A stretch of DNA of 64,000 bases, taken from positions 1-64,000 of the forward strand of contig NZ_JAMGBF010000029.1 in the NCBI RefSeq assembly GCF_023516615.1. The letters run 5' to 3'. The translations under genes and the position numbers were made by a program. The notes beneath the pieces were generated by a model. The model did not search any database and was not told the origin of the DNA. It was given only the letters and a program-made list of their open reading frames with translations. Positions 10,001 through 18,253 of the stretch are shown here, in pieces. Position 1 is the stretch's first letter, and the number at the start of each line of letters is the position of its first letter. This DNA is from Streptomyces panaciradicis. GTDB lineage: Bacteria; Actinomycetota; Actinomycetes; Streptomycetales; Streptomycetaceae.

Positions 10001-13000
10001 AGGATCCAGGACGTGGGCGCGTGGATCTGGCGGCAGCCCAGGTACACGTCCCGCAGGTGGAACATCACCACGCCGGTGACGTGGTCGAGGGGGATCCAGT
10101 TCAGGGAGACGTCGGAGGCGTCGAGCGCGTTCATCTGCTCGGTGGCGGCAGAGCGGGTGAGCACGTTGCGGTGGGTGAGCCGCACCGCCTTGGGCAGGCC
10201 GGTGCTGCCGGACGTCATCAGCATGAGGATGATGTCGTCGGGCCGGGCGGGGTGCCAGTCGTGGTCCTCGGGCGCCTCGCGCAGCTCGTCGGCGGTGGTC
10301 AGGCGCAGGCCGGGCCAGTCCTGGCGGGCGGCCAGGCCGCGCAGGCCGCTCTCGCGGTCGGCGGAGCACACGATCCAGGGCCGGCCGAGCATCCGCCAGA
10401 TGCCCTCCAGCTTGGTCAGCGCCGCCGAGGGCGTGTCGTAGGAGGCGGGGACGGTCAGCGGGACGGCGACGAAACCGCCCAGGACGCAGCCCCACAGCGC
10501 GGCCAGGAAGTCCTCGGTGGCGTCGCACTGGAGGATCACCTGGTCACCGGGGCGCAGTCCGGCCCGGCGCAGGCCCGCCAGGACCCGTGAGGCCTCGGGG
10601 ATGAGGGAGGCGTAGCTGCGCCGGTGCTCGCTGCCGTCGGCGTGGACGTGGACGATGTCGCCCTGCGCCCGCTCGGCGGCCCGGCGCAGGGCCTGCGCCC
10701 AGCTGGAGACGGACGGTTCGACGAGCGCCGAGCCCTCGCTGAGCGCCGGTACGGCGGACGCCGGGGCGTTGCCGACGCCGGGCTCGGCGCCGGTGGTGTC
10801 CGGGGCGCGATCGGTGACTCCGGCGTGGCGGCGGCCCAGTTCCTCGCCGATGTCCTCCACGCTCACCTCGGCGTGGGTCACCCCCGGCAGGCGGGTCAGG
10901 CGCTCGCGCCAGGCGTCGGCCGCGGTGCGGTCGACGGCGGGCAGGGCGGTGAGTGCGCCGGTGTCGAGCCGGCCGTCCTCGTCGTGGGGCAGGGCGTTGA
11001 CCGCGGTGATCCGGACGGTGGTGTGGCCCGCGCAGTCCAGGACCTCCTCGACGCGTTCCGCCGCGTCGGCGCGTCCTGGCACCACGTACAGGTGCGGCGT
11101 CCGGCCGTCGGGGGCGGTCAGGGCGCGGGCGGCGCGGATGCCGGGCACGGACAGCGCGGCCGCCTCCAGTTCCCCGACGGCGGGCCCGGCCGGGACCGGC
11201 GTGCGCTCGGGGACCGCGGGCAACTGCCCGACGCGCACGGCGGGATCGGCGCCGACGGTGCGCAGGACGTCGTGCAGGGCGCGGCCGAGGGCCTCGGCGG
11301 TGGAGGCGTCGTAGAGGTCGGTGGCGTACTCGATGTGAAGGGTGAGGCCGTCGGGGGTGCCCTCGGGGGTGTGCCGCTCCAGGACGTCGACGAAGAGGTC
11401 GAACTTGGCGGTGCCGGTGGCGGTCGGCCGCAACCGGACACGGTGGCCGTCGAGTTGGAGGACGGCCAGGTCGTTGTTCTGCAGGGCCAGCATCACCTGG
11501 AACAGGGGGTGGCGGCCGGGGTGGCGGGGCGGGTTGAGCTCGTCGACGAGCCGGTCGAAGGGCAGGTCCTGGTGGTCCAGGGCGGCCAGGTCGGCGGTGC
11601 GCAGCCGGGCGAGCAGGTCGCGGAAGGCGGGGTCGCCGGAGGTGTCGGCGCGCAGCACCAGCGTGTTGGTGATCAGGCCGATCAGCTGGTCCAGGGCGGG
11701 TTCGGTGCGGCCCGCGACCGGGGTGCCCAGGACGATGTCCTCGCCCGCGCCGCTGCGGGTGAGCAGGGCGCTGAGGGCGGCGTGCAGCACCATGAAGAGG
11801 CTGGTGCCCTCGCGGTCGGCCAGGGCGAGCAGGTCGCGGTGCAGGGCGGCGTCCACGACCGACTCCAGGTGGGCGCCGGTGCCGCGCGGTGTCTCGGGCC
11901 GGGGCCGGTCGGCGGGCAGGGAGCACTCCGCGGGCAGGTCCGCCAGCGCCGTGCGCCAGTGCGCGGTCAACCGCTCCAGGCGGCCCGTGCCGTCGGGTGC
12001 GGGGGCCAGCAGGGCGCGCTGCCACAGGGCGTAGTCGGCGTACTGCACCGGCAGCGGCGTCCAGTTGGGGGCGTGTCCGGCGCGGCGGGCCGTGTAGGCG
12101 GTACCCAGGTCCTCGGCGAACGGCCGCAGCGACCAGCCGTCGGCGGCGCTGTGGTGCAGCAGGAGCAGCAGCGTGCGGTCCTCGGCCGGCCCCAGCAGCC
12201 AGGCGGTCAGGGGGCTTTGGGCGGTGAGGTCGAAGCGGTGGCGCAGGGCGGCTTCGACGTGGGCGGCGCTCTCCGCGGCGGGGCAGTCGACGCGGTGCAG
12301 AGGCGGGCGCAGCGCACCGGGCGGCAGGACGCGCTGGTGGGGTGTGCCGTCGTGCTCGGCGACAAGCGTGCGCAGGCTCTCGTGGCGGTCGGCCAGGTCG
12401 CCGAGGGCCGCTTCCAGCGCGTCGGCGTCCAGGTCGGCGGGCGCGGTCACCACGAGCGGGATGTTGTACGTGGCGGCCCGGTCGCCGAGCCGGTGCAGGA
12501 ACCACATGCGCTCCTGCGCGAACGACAGCGGCACCCGCTCGGGACGTACTGCGGCCCCCAGGACGGGCCGGGGCGGGGCGCCTGCGCGGTCGGCCGCGTC
12601 GGCGGCGAGCCGTGCCGCGAGCGCGGCCGGGGTCGGGGTCTCGAAGAGGGCGGTGATGGGGATCTCCGCGCCGGTGTCGTGCCGCAGCCGGGCCAGCAGG
12701 CGGGTGGCGAGCAGCGAGTCGCCGCCCAGGTCGAAGAAGTTGACGTCGGCGCCCACGCTGTCCCGGGGCAGCTTCAGTACGTCCTCGAACAGGGCGCACA
12801 CCAGGGCCTGTTGCGGGTTGCGGGGGCGGGTGCCGGAGGCGGCGGCGGTGAAGTCCGGTGCGGGCAGGGCCTGCACGTCGAGCTTGCCGTTGGCGGTCAG
12901 CGGCAGGGCGTCGACGGTGACGCAGGCGGCCGGGACCATGTGCTCGGGCAGGCGGGCGGCGGCGTGGGCGCGCAGCTCGGCCGGGTCGAGGGGCGTGTTG

Positions 13001-15753
13001 CCGGCGGTGAGGACGTAGGCGACGAGGTGCTGGGCGCCGTTGTCGGCACGGCGGACGACGACGGCGGCCCGGGCCACCCGGGGGTGGACGGCCAGGACGG
13101 CCTCGATCTCGCCCGGCTCGACGCGGAAGCCGCGGATCTGCACCTGGGCGTCGGCCCGGCCGAGGTAGTCGAGGGTGCCGTCCGGGCGGCGCCGCGCGAG
13201 GTCCCCGGAGCGGTACATCCGGGTGCCGGGCGGGGCGAAGGGGTCGTCGAGGAAGCGCTCGGCGGTCAGCTCGGGCCGGTGCAGGTAGCCGGCGGCCACC
13301 CCGGCGCCGGAGACGTACATCTCGCCGCTCGCGCCGGGCGGGACCGGTCGTCCCTCGGCGTCGAGGAGGTGGACGCGCAGGTCGGCCAGGGGCCGGCCGA
13401 TGACGCTGCCGCGCCGCGGGTCGTCGAGGTCGGCGCGGGTCAGGCGGTGGTGGGTGACGTGCACGGTGGTCTCGGTGATGCCGTACATGTTCACCAGCTG
13501 GGGCCGGTCCAGGCCGTGCCGGTCGGCCCAGGGGCGCAGCCGCGCCGGGCGCAGGGCCTCACCGCCGAAGACGACGTAGCGCAACGCCCCGCTGTCCCCG
13601 CCGCGTTCGAGGTCGGCGTCGATCAACTGCTCGAAGGCGGACGGCGTCTGGTTGAGGACGGTGACGTGCTCGCCGTGCAGCAGCTCGAGGAAGTCCCTGG
13701 GGGAGCGGCTGACGGCGTAGGGGACGACGACGAGGCGTCCGCCGTGCAGCAGCGCGCCCCACATCTCCCACACGGAGAAGTCGAAGGCGTAGGAGTGGAA
13801 CAGCGTCCACACGTCGTCCGCGCCGAACGTGAAGTGCTCCGCGGCGGCGGCAAACAGCCGCACCACGTTGGCGTGCGGCACGGGGACGCCCTTGGGGCGG
13901 CCGGTGGAGCCGGAGGTGTGGATGATGTACGCGATGTCGGCGGGGCTCGTCGGCCCGTGCCGGTCGGCGTCGGTCAGGTTTTCGGCCGGGCGGGCGGCGA
14001 GGTTCGCCATGACCTGCGGGTCGTCCAGGAGGACGGTGGGCACCGAGGCAGCGCCGAGGTGGGCGTGGGCGCGTTCGGTGACCAGGGCGACGGGGCCGGT
14101 GTCCTCGACGACCAGCCGCAGCCGCTCGGCCGGGTGGCCCGGGTCCAGGGGGAGGTAGGCGGCGCCGGTCTTGAGGACGGCCAGCAGGGCGGGCAGCAGC
14201 CGCGCGCCGCGCTCCAGCGCCAGCGCCACCACCCGGCCGGGGCCCGCGCCGCGCTCGGTCAGCAGCCGGGCCAGGCGGTTGGCCTCGGCGTTGAGCCCGG
14301 CGTAGGTCAGTCGGACCTCGCCACAGGTGACGGCGGTCCGCTCGGGATGCGCGTCCGCCTGCTCCTCGAACAACTGCGTGAGGGTGCGCTCGACCGGATA
14401 CGTGCGAGCGGCCGTGTCGCGCGGGTGCTCACCCGGCAGCAGGACGTCCAGTTCGCCCAGCGCGGTCGTCGGCGCGGCCTCGGCCAGCCGGTGCAGCACG
14501 GCGAGGAACCGCTCGCGGTGCAGGGCGAGTTCGTCCTCCTCGTACAGGGCGGGGTTGGCGTCGAAGGCCAGCCACAGGCCGCCGGCGTCGGTGCCGGGCC
14601 GCACCGAGATCTGCAGGTCCTCCACGGCGCCGCCGGACAGGTGGTGCCAGGTGGTGGGCTGGCCGTCGAACACGGGCGACTCGTCGAAGGGGACGATGTT
14701 CAGCACCGGTCCGTACAGCCGGCGCCCGGTGCCCAGCAGTCCCAGGTCGCGGCGCAGGTACTCGCCGCGGTAGGCCTGGTGGCGGCGCAGAGCGCGCAGC
14801 TCCTCGGCGACGTCCCGGGCCGCCTCGGTGAGCGGCGTCCTCGCGGTGGCGCGCACCCGCAGGGGCAGGACGTCGGAGGCGGTGCCCGGTGTGCGCAGCG
14901 CGGCGCTGCCGAGGCGGCTCATCGTGGCCAGGCCGAGCACCAGGTCCTCGGCGCCGGTCATGCGATGCAGGTAGACGGCGGTGGCCGTGGCCAGCAGGTC
15001 GGCGCGGGCGACGCCGAGACGGGAGGCCGCCGCGTCCAGGGCGGCCACTTCGGACGGCGTCAACTCGGCCGTGCGGCGCAGGAAGGGGGCGGTCGCGGCG
15101 GCCGTGCGGGAGGTGAGGTGCGCCGGTTCGGGCAGCCCGGCCAGGCGCTCGGCCCAGTGGGCGCGGTCCCGGCTGTGGCGGTCGCCGGCGCGGTAGGCGG
15201 CCTCCTCCTCCTGGAGTCGGCCCACCGGCGCGAAGCCGGAGGCGTCCGGTTCGCGTCCGGCGGCGAGCGCGTTGTACACCTCGGCAAGACGCCGGCCCAG
15301 GAGCTTGTAGCTGTAGCCGTCGAGCAGGATGTGATGGGCCCTCAGCAGCCAGATGTACCGGTCGGGGGCGAGGGTCAGCAGCGCGTGCGAGAACAGCGGA
15401 CCCTTCTCCAGGTCCACCGGGGTCGCCAGGTCCGCGTGGATCCATTCCCAGGCGGCCGCCCCGGGATCGTCGGCGTCCCGGACGTCGACGTGGTGCAGAG
15501 GCCAGTCGTCCGGGTCGTCGGCCCGGTGGCAGCGGGGGCCGTCCTCGGTGTCGACGAACCGCAGGGCGAAGGTGCCCGCCTCGGCGACCGTACGGCGCAG
15601 CGCGGTCTCGAACAGGCCCGTGTCGAGCGGCCCGTGGATCTCCACCGCCTCGCCGGTGTTGTACGCGGCGCTGTCCGACGCGAGCCGCCCGGCGTACCAG
15701 AGACCCTCCTGGGCCCCGGACAGCGGACTCCGCTCGTCCTGCTGGAGTGACAT
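7018..15753 (-). CDS. antC: NRPS C-A(Thr)-PCP-C-A-KR-PCP (AntC-like)
   Basis: A 2911-residue synthetase. C1 has HHILLDG at 140-146. A1 at about 455-965 has code residues read by eye as D-F-W-N-V-G-M-V-H-K, one conservative change from the known threonine code. PCP1 has FFDLGGDSL near 1007. C2 has HHSAADG at 1200-1206. A2 at about 1685-2210 is divergent, with WIPLDHVTGVV and HPGWGMSET in place of amino-acid A-domain cores, as expected for a non-amino acid. KR has VTGGLGGVGG near 2480 and Ser/Tyr in FSSVNGFF...AAYAAAN. PCP2 has FFDLGGNSL near 2806. AntC has this same order, loading threonine then pyruvate, which KR reduces to lactate. Residues about 1525-1610 look like a leftover A-domain C-terminal lobe. 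The ATG at 15753 follows GTGAGGG; upstream in-frame residues look non-coding. Confidence 0.93.
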   Translation of the reverse strand: MSLQQDERSPLSGAQEGLWYAGRLASDSAAYNTGEAVEIHGPLDTGLFETALRRTVAEAGTFALRFVDTEDGPRCHRADDPDDWPLHHVDVRDADDPGAAAWEWIHADLATPVDLEKGPLFSHALLTLAPDRYIWLLRAHHILLDGYSYKLLGRRLAEVYNALAAGREPDASGFAPVGRLQEEEAAYRAGDRHSRDRAHWAERLAGLPEPAHLTSRTAAATAPFLRRTAELTPSEVAALDAAASRLGVARADLLATATAVYLHRMTGAEDLVLGLATMSRLGSAALRTPGTASDVLPLRVRATARTPLTEAARDVAEELRALRRHQAYRGEYLRRDLGLLGTGRRLYGPVLNIVPFDESPVFDGQPTTWHHLSGGAVEDLQISVRPGTDAGGLWLAFDANPALYEEDELALHRERFLAVLHRLAEAAPTTALGELDVLLPGEHPRDTAARTYPVERTLTQLFEEQADAHPERTAVTCGEVRLTYAGLNAEANRLARLLTERGAGPGRVVALALERGARLLPALLAVLKTGAAYLPLDPGHPAERLRLVVEDTGPVALVTERAHAHLGAASVPTVLLDDPQVMANLAARPAENLTDADRHGPTSPADIAYIIHTSGSTGRPKGVPVPHANVVRLFAAAAEHFTFGADDVWTLFHSYAFDFSVWEMWGALLHGGRLVVVPYAVSRSPRDFLELLHGEHVTVLNQTPSAFEQLIDADLERGGDSGALRYVVFGGEALRPARLRPWADRHGLDRPQLVNMYGITETTVHVTHHRLTRADLDDPRRGSVIGRPLADLRVHLLDAEGRPVPPGASGEMYVSGAGVAAGYLHRPELTAERFLDDPFAPPGTRMYRSGDLARRRPDGTLDYLGRADAQVQIRGFRVEPGEIEAVLAVHPRVARAAVVVRRADNGAQHLVAYVLTAGNTPLDPAELRAHAAARLPEHMVPAACVTVDALPLTANGKLDVQALPAPDFTAAASGTRPRNPQQALVCALFEDVLKLPRDSVGADVNFFDLGGDSLLATRLLARLRHDTGAEIPITALFETPTPAALAARLAADAADRAGAPPRPVLGAAVRPERVPLSFAQERMWFLHRLGDRAATYNIPLVVTAPADLDADALEAALGDLADRHESLRTLVAEHDGTPHQRVLPPGALRPPLHRVDCPAAESAAHVEAALRHRFDLTAQSPLTAWLLGPAEDRTLLLLLHHSAADGWSLRPFAEDLGTAYTARRAGHAPNWTPLPVQYADYALWQRALLAPAPDGTGRLERLTAHWRTALADLPAECSLPADRPRPETPRGTGAHLESVVDAALHRDLLALADREGTSLFMVLHAALSALLTRSGAGEDIVLGTPVAGRTEPALDQLIGLITNTLVLRADTSGDPAFRDLLARLRTADLAALDHQDLPFDRLVDELNPPRHPGRHPLFQVMLALQNNDLAVLQLDGHRVRLRPTATGTAKFDLFVDVLERHTPEGTPDGLTLHIEYATDLYDASTAEALGRALHDVLRTVGADPAVRVGQLPAVPERTPVPAGPAVGELEAAALSVPGIRAARALTAPDGRTPHLYVVPGRADAAERVEEVLDCAGHTTVRITAVNALPHDEDGRLDTGALTALPAVDRTAADAWRERLTRLPGVTHAEVSVEDIGEELGRRHAGVTDRAPDTTGAEPGVGNAPASAVPALSEGSALVEPSVSSWAQALRRAAERAQGDIVHVHADGSEHRRSYASLIPEASRVLAGLRRAGLRPGDQVILQCDATEDFLAALWGCVLGGFVAVPLTVPASYDTPSAALTKLEGIWRMLGRPWIVCSADRESGLRGLAARQDWPGLRLTTADELREAPEDHDWHPARPDDIILMLMTSGSTGLPKAVRLTHRNVLTRSAATEQMNALDASDVSLNWIPLDHVTGVVMFHLRDVYLGCRQIHAPTSWILQDPPRWMDLADRHRVTVTWAPNFAFGLLAEQADRFADRTWDLSPMRLVMNAGEVVVAAAARRFLHALEPFGLPQDVMHPGWGMSETCSVVTDAVLAPRPVPGEGTFVSCGLPYPGFAMRVVDDSGTVLAEGDAGRLQVRGTSVTGGYHDNPGANAEAFTEDGWFDTGDLAFLRAGELYITGRAKDVIIVNGVNHYSHEIEACVEELPHVVRSFTAAVAVRSDSSASTDELALFFHLSPEASDGDTAAALREIAGKVTREIGVSPAFLVPVAQDAVPKTEIGKIQRTKLRKSFEAGAFDEQVRATELLLGTAATVPDWFLRPVWQRAEHHASRQAVPGRHTLVLAGDDPRSVRIAERIADTLRATGERCTVASDGTSYARLDAARYRIRPGEHDDLATLLDRLEHDQRPVDAVIHLGGLHDGDAPSTTAPTAPHEASGTLSLLALARALASRTARQHPVDLVYATAGALGVRAEDRPHPGHAMAGALLKSLTEELGRLRGTHVDLPPDADEDAPALLLAEAHVSADAAEVAYRDGCRHVRRLAPVPDAPPRPRSAATDGFTLVTGGLGGVGGEVAAHLLRTPGTRLLILGRTPEDALDAQADGPRRGEVLRRLRERGEVRYVCADVTDESQVRAAVDAAAQAWGVPLTSVLHLAGTLLERPVGELDEDTWRQAVAAKAGGAWTLHRLTADHPVTSFVTFSSVNGFFGGAMNAAYAAANAALDALALHRRSLGLPAQSLAWSMWRERGVSRGYRLTALTEARGYRLLDAQAALRSFDLARTLDAPHLLIGADRTAPWVRSHVAAPVRPVRRPAARVGLADGTDLGALYRAAGDAARAARLADDWVLRSAGTADRPERADGEEDARRLESRLAEVWCAVLGRDRVGPDENFFDLGGNSLLLVTAQNAVNSAFDADVSVVDLFAHPTVRDLARHLAATATKPSAGQDTADARTDGPAGQPSAEPAPSELDRAKEQAQRQRAARARRTARHGKDRGHA

Positions 15754-16223
15754 AGCACAACCCTCACGTGGCAAGCCGAAGTGTCCCGGCCGGCGACGGC
15801 ACGACCGGATCGGAGCAGTGCGGCCGCCGCCTCGTGCCGCCCTCGCGTCTGAGTGCGCGCAGGGGGCCGACCAAGCGGGAAAGGCAGGTCGCACAGAGGG
15901 GACCGGGTGAACACGCGTCACCCTGGCTCCGGTTCTACAGGACATCACGGTGCGCCACCGAGATCGGCCCGGTCAAGGCGGAGCCGGCCCGCGAGCGGCA
16001 ATTCAGGGAATTCCCCAAAGAACGCCGGGCCGGGGAGTGTGCATGTGGCACCAACTTTTAGGGAAAACACGAGAGTTCGCTTTTGGGCGCCTGCCCGGGT
16101 GGATTCGGCGACGGCGCGCGGTGCACTCTCGAATACGACTCCCCACACCCGCGGCCGCATTCGGGCGACTGACCGACCGCGCCGCCGGGCCACCCGTTGG
16201 ACGATCGAAAGAGGGCTTTGGTC
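15754..16223. promoter_or_regulatory. Divergent antC/antB promoter region
   Basis: 470 bp between the two divergent operons with no gene of its own. It includes an A/T-richer stretch at about 16000-16080 with a PimM-type dyad (listed separately). I could not assign -10/-35 boxes for either direction with confidence. Open frames running in from both genes end without ribosome sites and are not treated as coding. Confidence 0.6.
16003..16018. promoter_or_regulatory. PimM/FscRI-type (PAS-LuxR) binding site
   Basis: The sequence TCAGGGAATTCCCCAA has a perfect GGGAATTCCC core (16006-16015) and matches 13 of 16 positions of the PimM-family consensus CTVGGGAWWTCCCBAG. FscRI, a PAS-LuxR activator of this family, is known to switch on antBA and antCDE in Streptomyces albus. 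The site lies in the shared antB/antC promoter region, and a PAS-LuxR gene lies less than 3 kb away at 18254-18976, which makes function likely. Confidence 0.75.
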
Positions 16224-17546
16224 ATGCACCGTCCGCTGTGTCCGGTCGAGACGCTCTATGTGGGCCAGCGCAGCAGGGCGGTGCTGTCCTGCGCGCTGCG
16301 CGGACGCGTCGACGCCGTGGCGCTGGCCGCCGCGTTCGACGCTGTGACGCAGGCGCAACCGACCCTGCGTGCGCGGATCGTCGCGGACGGCGGCGGCCAT
16401 GCGCTGGCCCTGCTCGACGAGACCGAGCGGCCCCGCCTGGAGACACGCACCGCAGACCTGGAGGAGGCCTACGCGACGGAGCTGAACAGACCCCTCACCG
16501 TGGGTGGGCCCTTGTCACGAGCGGTCCTGGTCAGCGCACCGGGTGGCACGGAGCACCTGTTCGTCCTGGTCGTCGACCACACCGTGACCGACGGGCACAG
16601 CAGCATCACACTCCACAACACGGTGTGGGACCACTACCGCGCGCTCGTCACCGACGAACGACCACAGCCCGGACGTGCCGACGCCGGCACGGCGGACGTC
16701 CCGGAGTGGCCCGAACCCGTCAGCGCCCTGCTGCCGCCCACCGACGAGGCCGACACCGCCACGTACCTCGACGCCCGCATCGCGCAGGCCAAGAAGAGCC
16801 CGGTCGAGCTCGTCCGCTACGACCCGGCACGCACCGGAGGGGGAGCGGGCGACGAGGGGCACATCGAGGTGTGCCGGCTGACCCTGGACACCGATCGCAC
16901 CGCCCGCCTGCGCGGGCGGGCGCGGGAGGCGGGTGTGTCCGTGCACGCGCTCATCGCCGCCGCCCTGCTGAGAACCGCCCGACGGCGACTGGAAGGCGAC
17001 GGCCCGCGCACCCTGGGCTGCCTGTCTCCCGTGGACCTGCGCTCCCGGCTGACTCCGCCGCTGCCGGCGTCCGTCATGGTGCCGGCGGTCACCACGCATC
17101 TGCAGACCCTGGAGGTGTCCGAGACCTCCGACCCAGTGGATCTGGCGCGCACCGTCCACGCCCGGGTGAACGACTTCATCGCCAGGGGCGACCACTTCCA
17201 CGAGATGCGCATCACCCCGGAGATCCCCCGCAACCCCGCCCTCCAACTGGCCACGGTCATCGTCACCAACATGGGCGTCGTCCCCGGGCCACGGCTGCCC
17301 GACGGTCTGCGCGCCGTCGACGTCCGCCTGGTGCCGGGGCGCGAGAACTACTTCCCGCAGGCCGGGCGCAGTCCCGTCATGGCATGCGTGGTCTCCTTCG
17401 AAGGGCGCCTGTCCATCGAGTTCCCGCACAGCACCGCCTGCTTCAGCCCGACCTTCATGCGGACCTTCCGCGACGAGGTGCTCGACGACCTTCTCGCCTT
17501 CGCGTCCGAGCCCCGCCGCGAGCCCGCCACCACGGACGTGGGCTGA
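16224..17546 (+). CDS. antB: Condensation-fold acyltransferase (AntB-like)
   Basis: A free-standing 440-residue protein of the condensation/PapA5-like acyltransferase fold. The catalytic HxxxDG motif appears as DHTVTDGHSS about 120 residues in. The C-terminal half contains the short motifs VTNMGVVPGP and FEGRLSIEFPHS typical of this group. In antimycin biosynthesis AntB transfers diverse acyl groups onto the C-8 hydroxyl of the dilactone, a late tailoring step. The ATG at 16224 has AAAGAGGG about 9 bases upstream; an in-frame TTG at 16197 is less likely. It is followed in the same direction by the sigma factor gene, matching the antBA operon order. Confidence 0.85.
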   Translation: MHRPLCPVETLYVGQRSRAVLSCALRGRVDAVALAAAFDAVTQAQPTLRARIVADGGGHALALLDETERPRLETRTADLEEAYATELNRPLTVGGPLSRAVLVSAPGGTEHLFVLVVDHTVTDGHSSITLHNTVWDHYRALVTDERPQPGRADAGTADVPEWPEPVSALLPPTDEADTATYLDARIAQAKKSPVELVRYDPARTGGGAGDEGHIEVCRLTLDTDRTARLRGRAREAGVSVHALIAAALLRTARRRLEGDGPRTLGCLSPVDLRSRLTPPLPASVMVPAVTTHLQTLEVSETSDPVDLARTVHARVNDFIARGDHFHEMRITPEIPRNPALQLATVIVTNMGVVPGPRLPDGLRAVDVRLVPGRENYFPQAGRSPVMACVVSFEGRLSIEFPHSTACFSPTFMRTFRDEVLDDLLAFASEPRREPATTDVG

Positions 17547-17649
17547 ACACCCTCTGCCCGCACGCGGAGTGGACACCGCCACGCCCCCGACGGGCACGGT
17601 CGCCCGCTCCCCGCAACGCCCGGTCGCTCATAAGGAGCCGTCCTCCGAC

Positions 17650-18168
17650 ATGCCCACCGTCAGCGAACTCCCGTCCCCCCTCACCCTGTTGCCGCGCGCC
17701 CAGGCGGGCGACGAACACGCCATGAACCACCTGCTGAACCACATCACGCCCTACGTGGCCCGTATCTGCCGGTCCATCACCCGGGACGACGCGGCCGACG
17801 CCACCCAGGAGGCCCTGCTCGCCATCTACCGCGGTCTGGGCTCTCTGCGCGAACCGGTGGCCTTCTACGGGTGGGTGCGCGCGGTGACGGTCCGCGAGGC
17901 CGTGCGCACCGCCAAGCGGTTCGGCGAGGAGCAGACCTGCTCACAAGTCGAGTCACAGCATCCGGCCAACCCGCTGGACGCCGTGCACATCTCCGACGTA
18001 CTGGACCGCCTGTCCCGGGCGCACCGGCAGGTTCTGACGCTGCGGGCCTACGGCCTCAACGAGGAGGAGATGGCGGAAGTGCTGGAGCTGCCCCTCGGCA
18101 CCGTGCGCTCCCGGCTCTTCCGGGCCCGCCGCCGTTTCCAGGAGGCCTGGCAGCCCTCGGCGGCCTGA
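17650..18168 (+). CDS. antA: Cluster-situated ECF-like sigma factor (AntA-like)
   Basis: A 172-residue sigma-70-family protein with two sigma regions only. Region 2 includes DDAADATQEALLAIYRG and region 4 the helix-turn-helix LNEEEMAEVLELPLGTVRS. There is no anti-sigma gene beside it. Sigma-AntA of antimycin clusters is such an orphan factor and drives the starter-unit genes (antGF and antHIJKLMNO). The C terminus reads QPSAA; a terminal Ala-Ala makes sigma-AntA a ClpXP substrate in S. albus, so the same instability is expected here. The ATG at 17650 is preceded by AAGGAG at 12 bases; an upstream in-frame GTG at 17569 lacks a ribosome site. It lies 103 bp behind the AntB-like gene. Confidence 0.88.
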   Translation: MPTVSELPSPLTLLPRAQAGDEHAMNHLLNHITPYVARICRSITRDDAADATQEALLAIYRGLGSLREPVAFYGWVRAVTVREAVRTAKRFGEEQTCSQVESQHPANPLDAVHISDVLDRLSRAHRQVLTLRAYGLNEEEMAEVLELPLGTVRSRLFRARRRFQEAWQPSAA

Positions 18169-18195
18169 ACCGCGTCCGTCGCGACAGCGGCGGCA

Positions 18196-18241
18196 CGACG
18201 AGGGGCCGTGGCGCCATCTGTGATGGTCACGGCCCTCGTCG
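18196..18241. terminator. Shared hairpin between convergent antA and PAS-LuxR genes
   Basis: Arms CGACGAGGGGCCGTG and CACGGCCCTCGTCG pair across a loop of about 17 bases, with one bulged G. The hairpin fills most of the 85-bp gap between two stop codons and would terminate both directions. Confidence 0.78.
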
Positions 18242-18253
18242 GGGGACTCCGTC

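Noticed and set aside
9100..10700. Second NRPS A domain as an ordinary amino-acid-activating domain
   Set aside because: The usual YGPTE-type core and the code Asp are absent; motifs are of acyl-acid type and a KR follows, as in keto-acid modules.
16197..16223. TTG start for the AntB-like gene
   Set aside because: The ATG at 16224 has a ribosome site at proper spacing and begins at the usual family N terminus.
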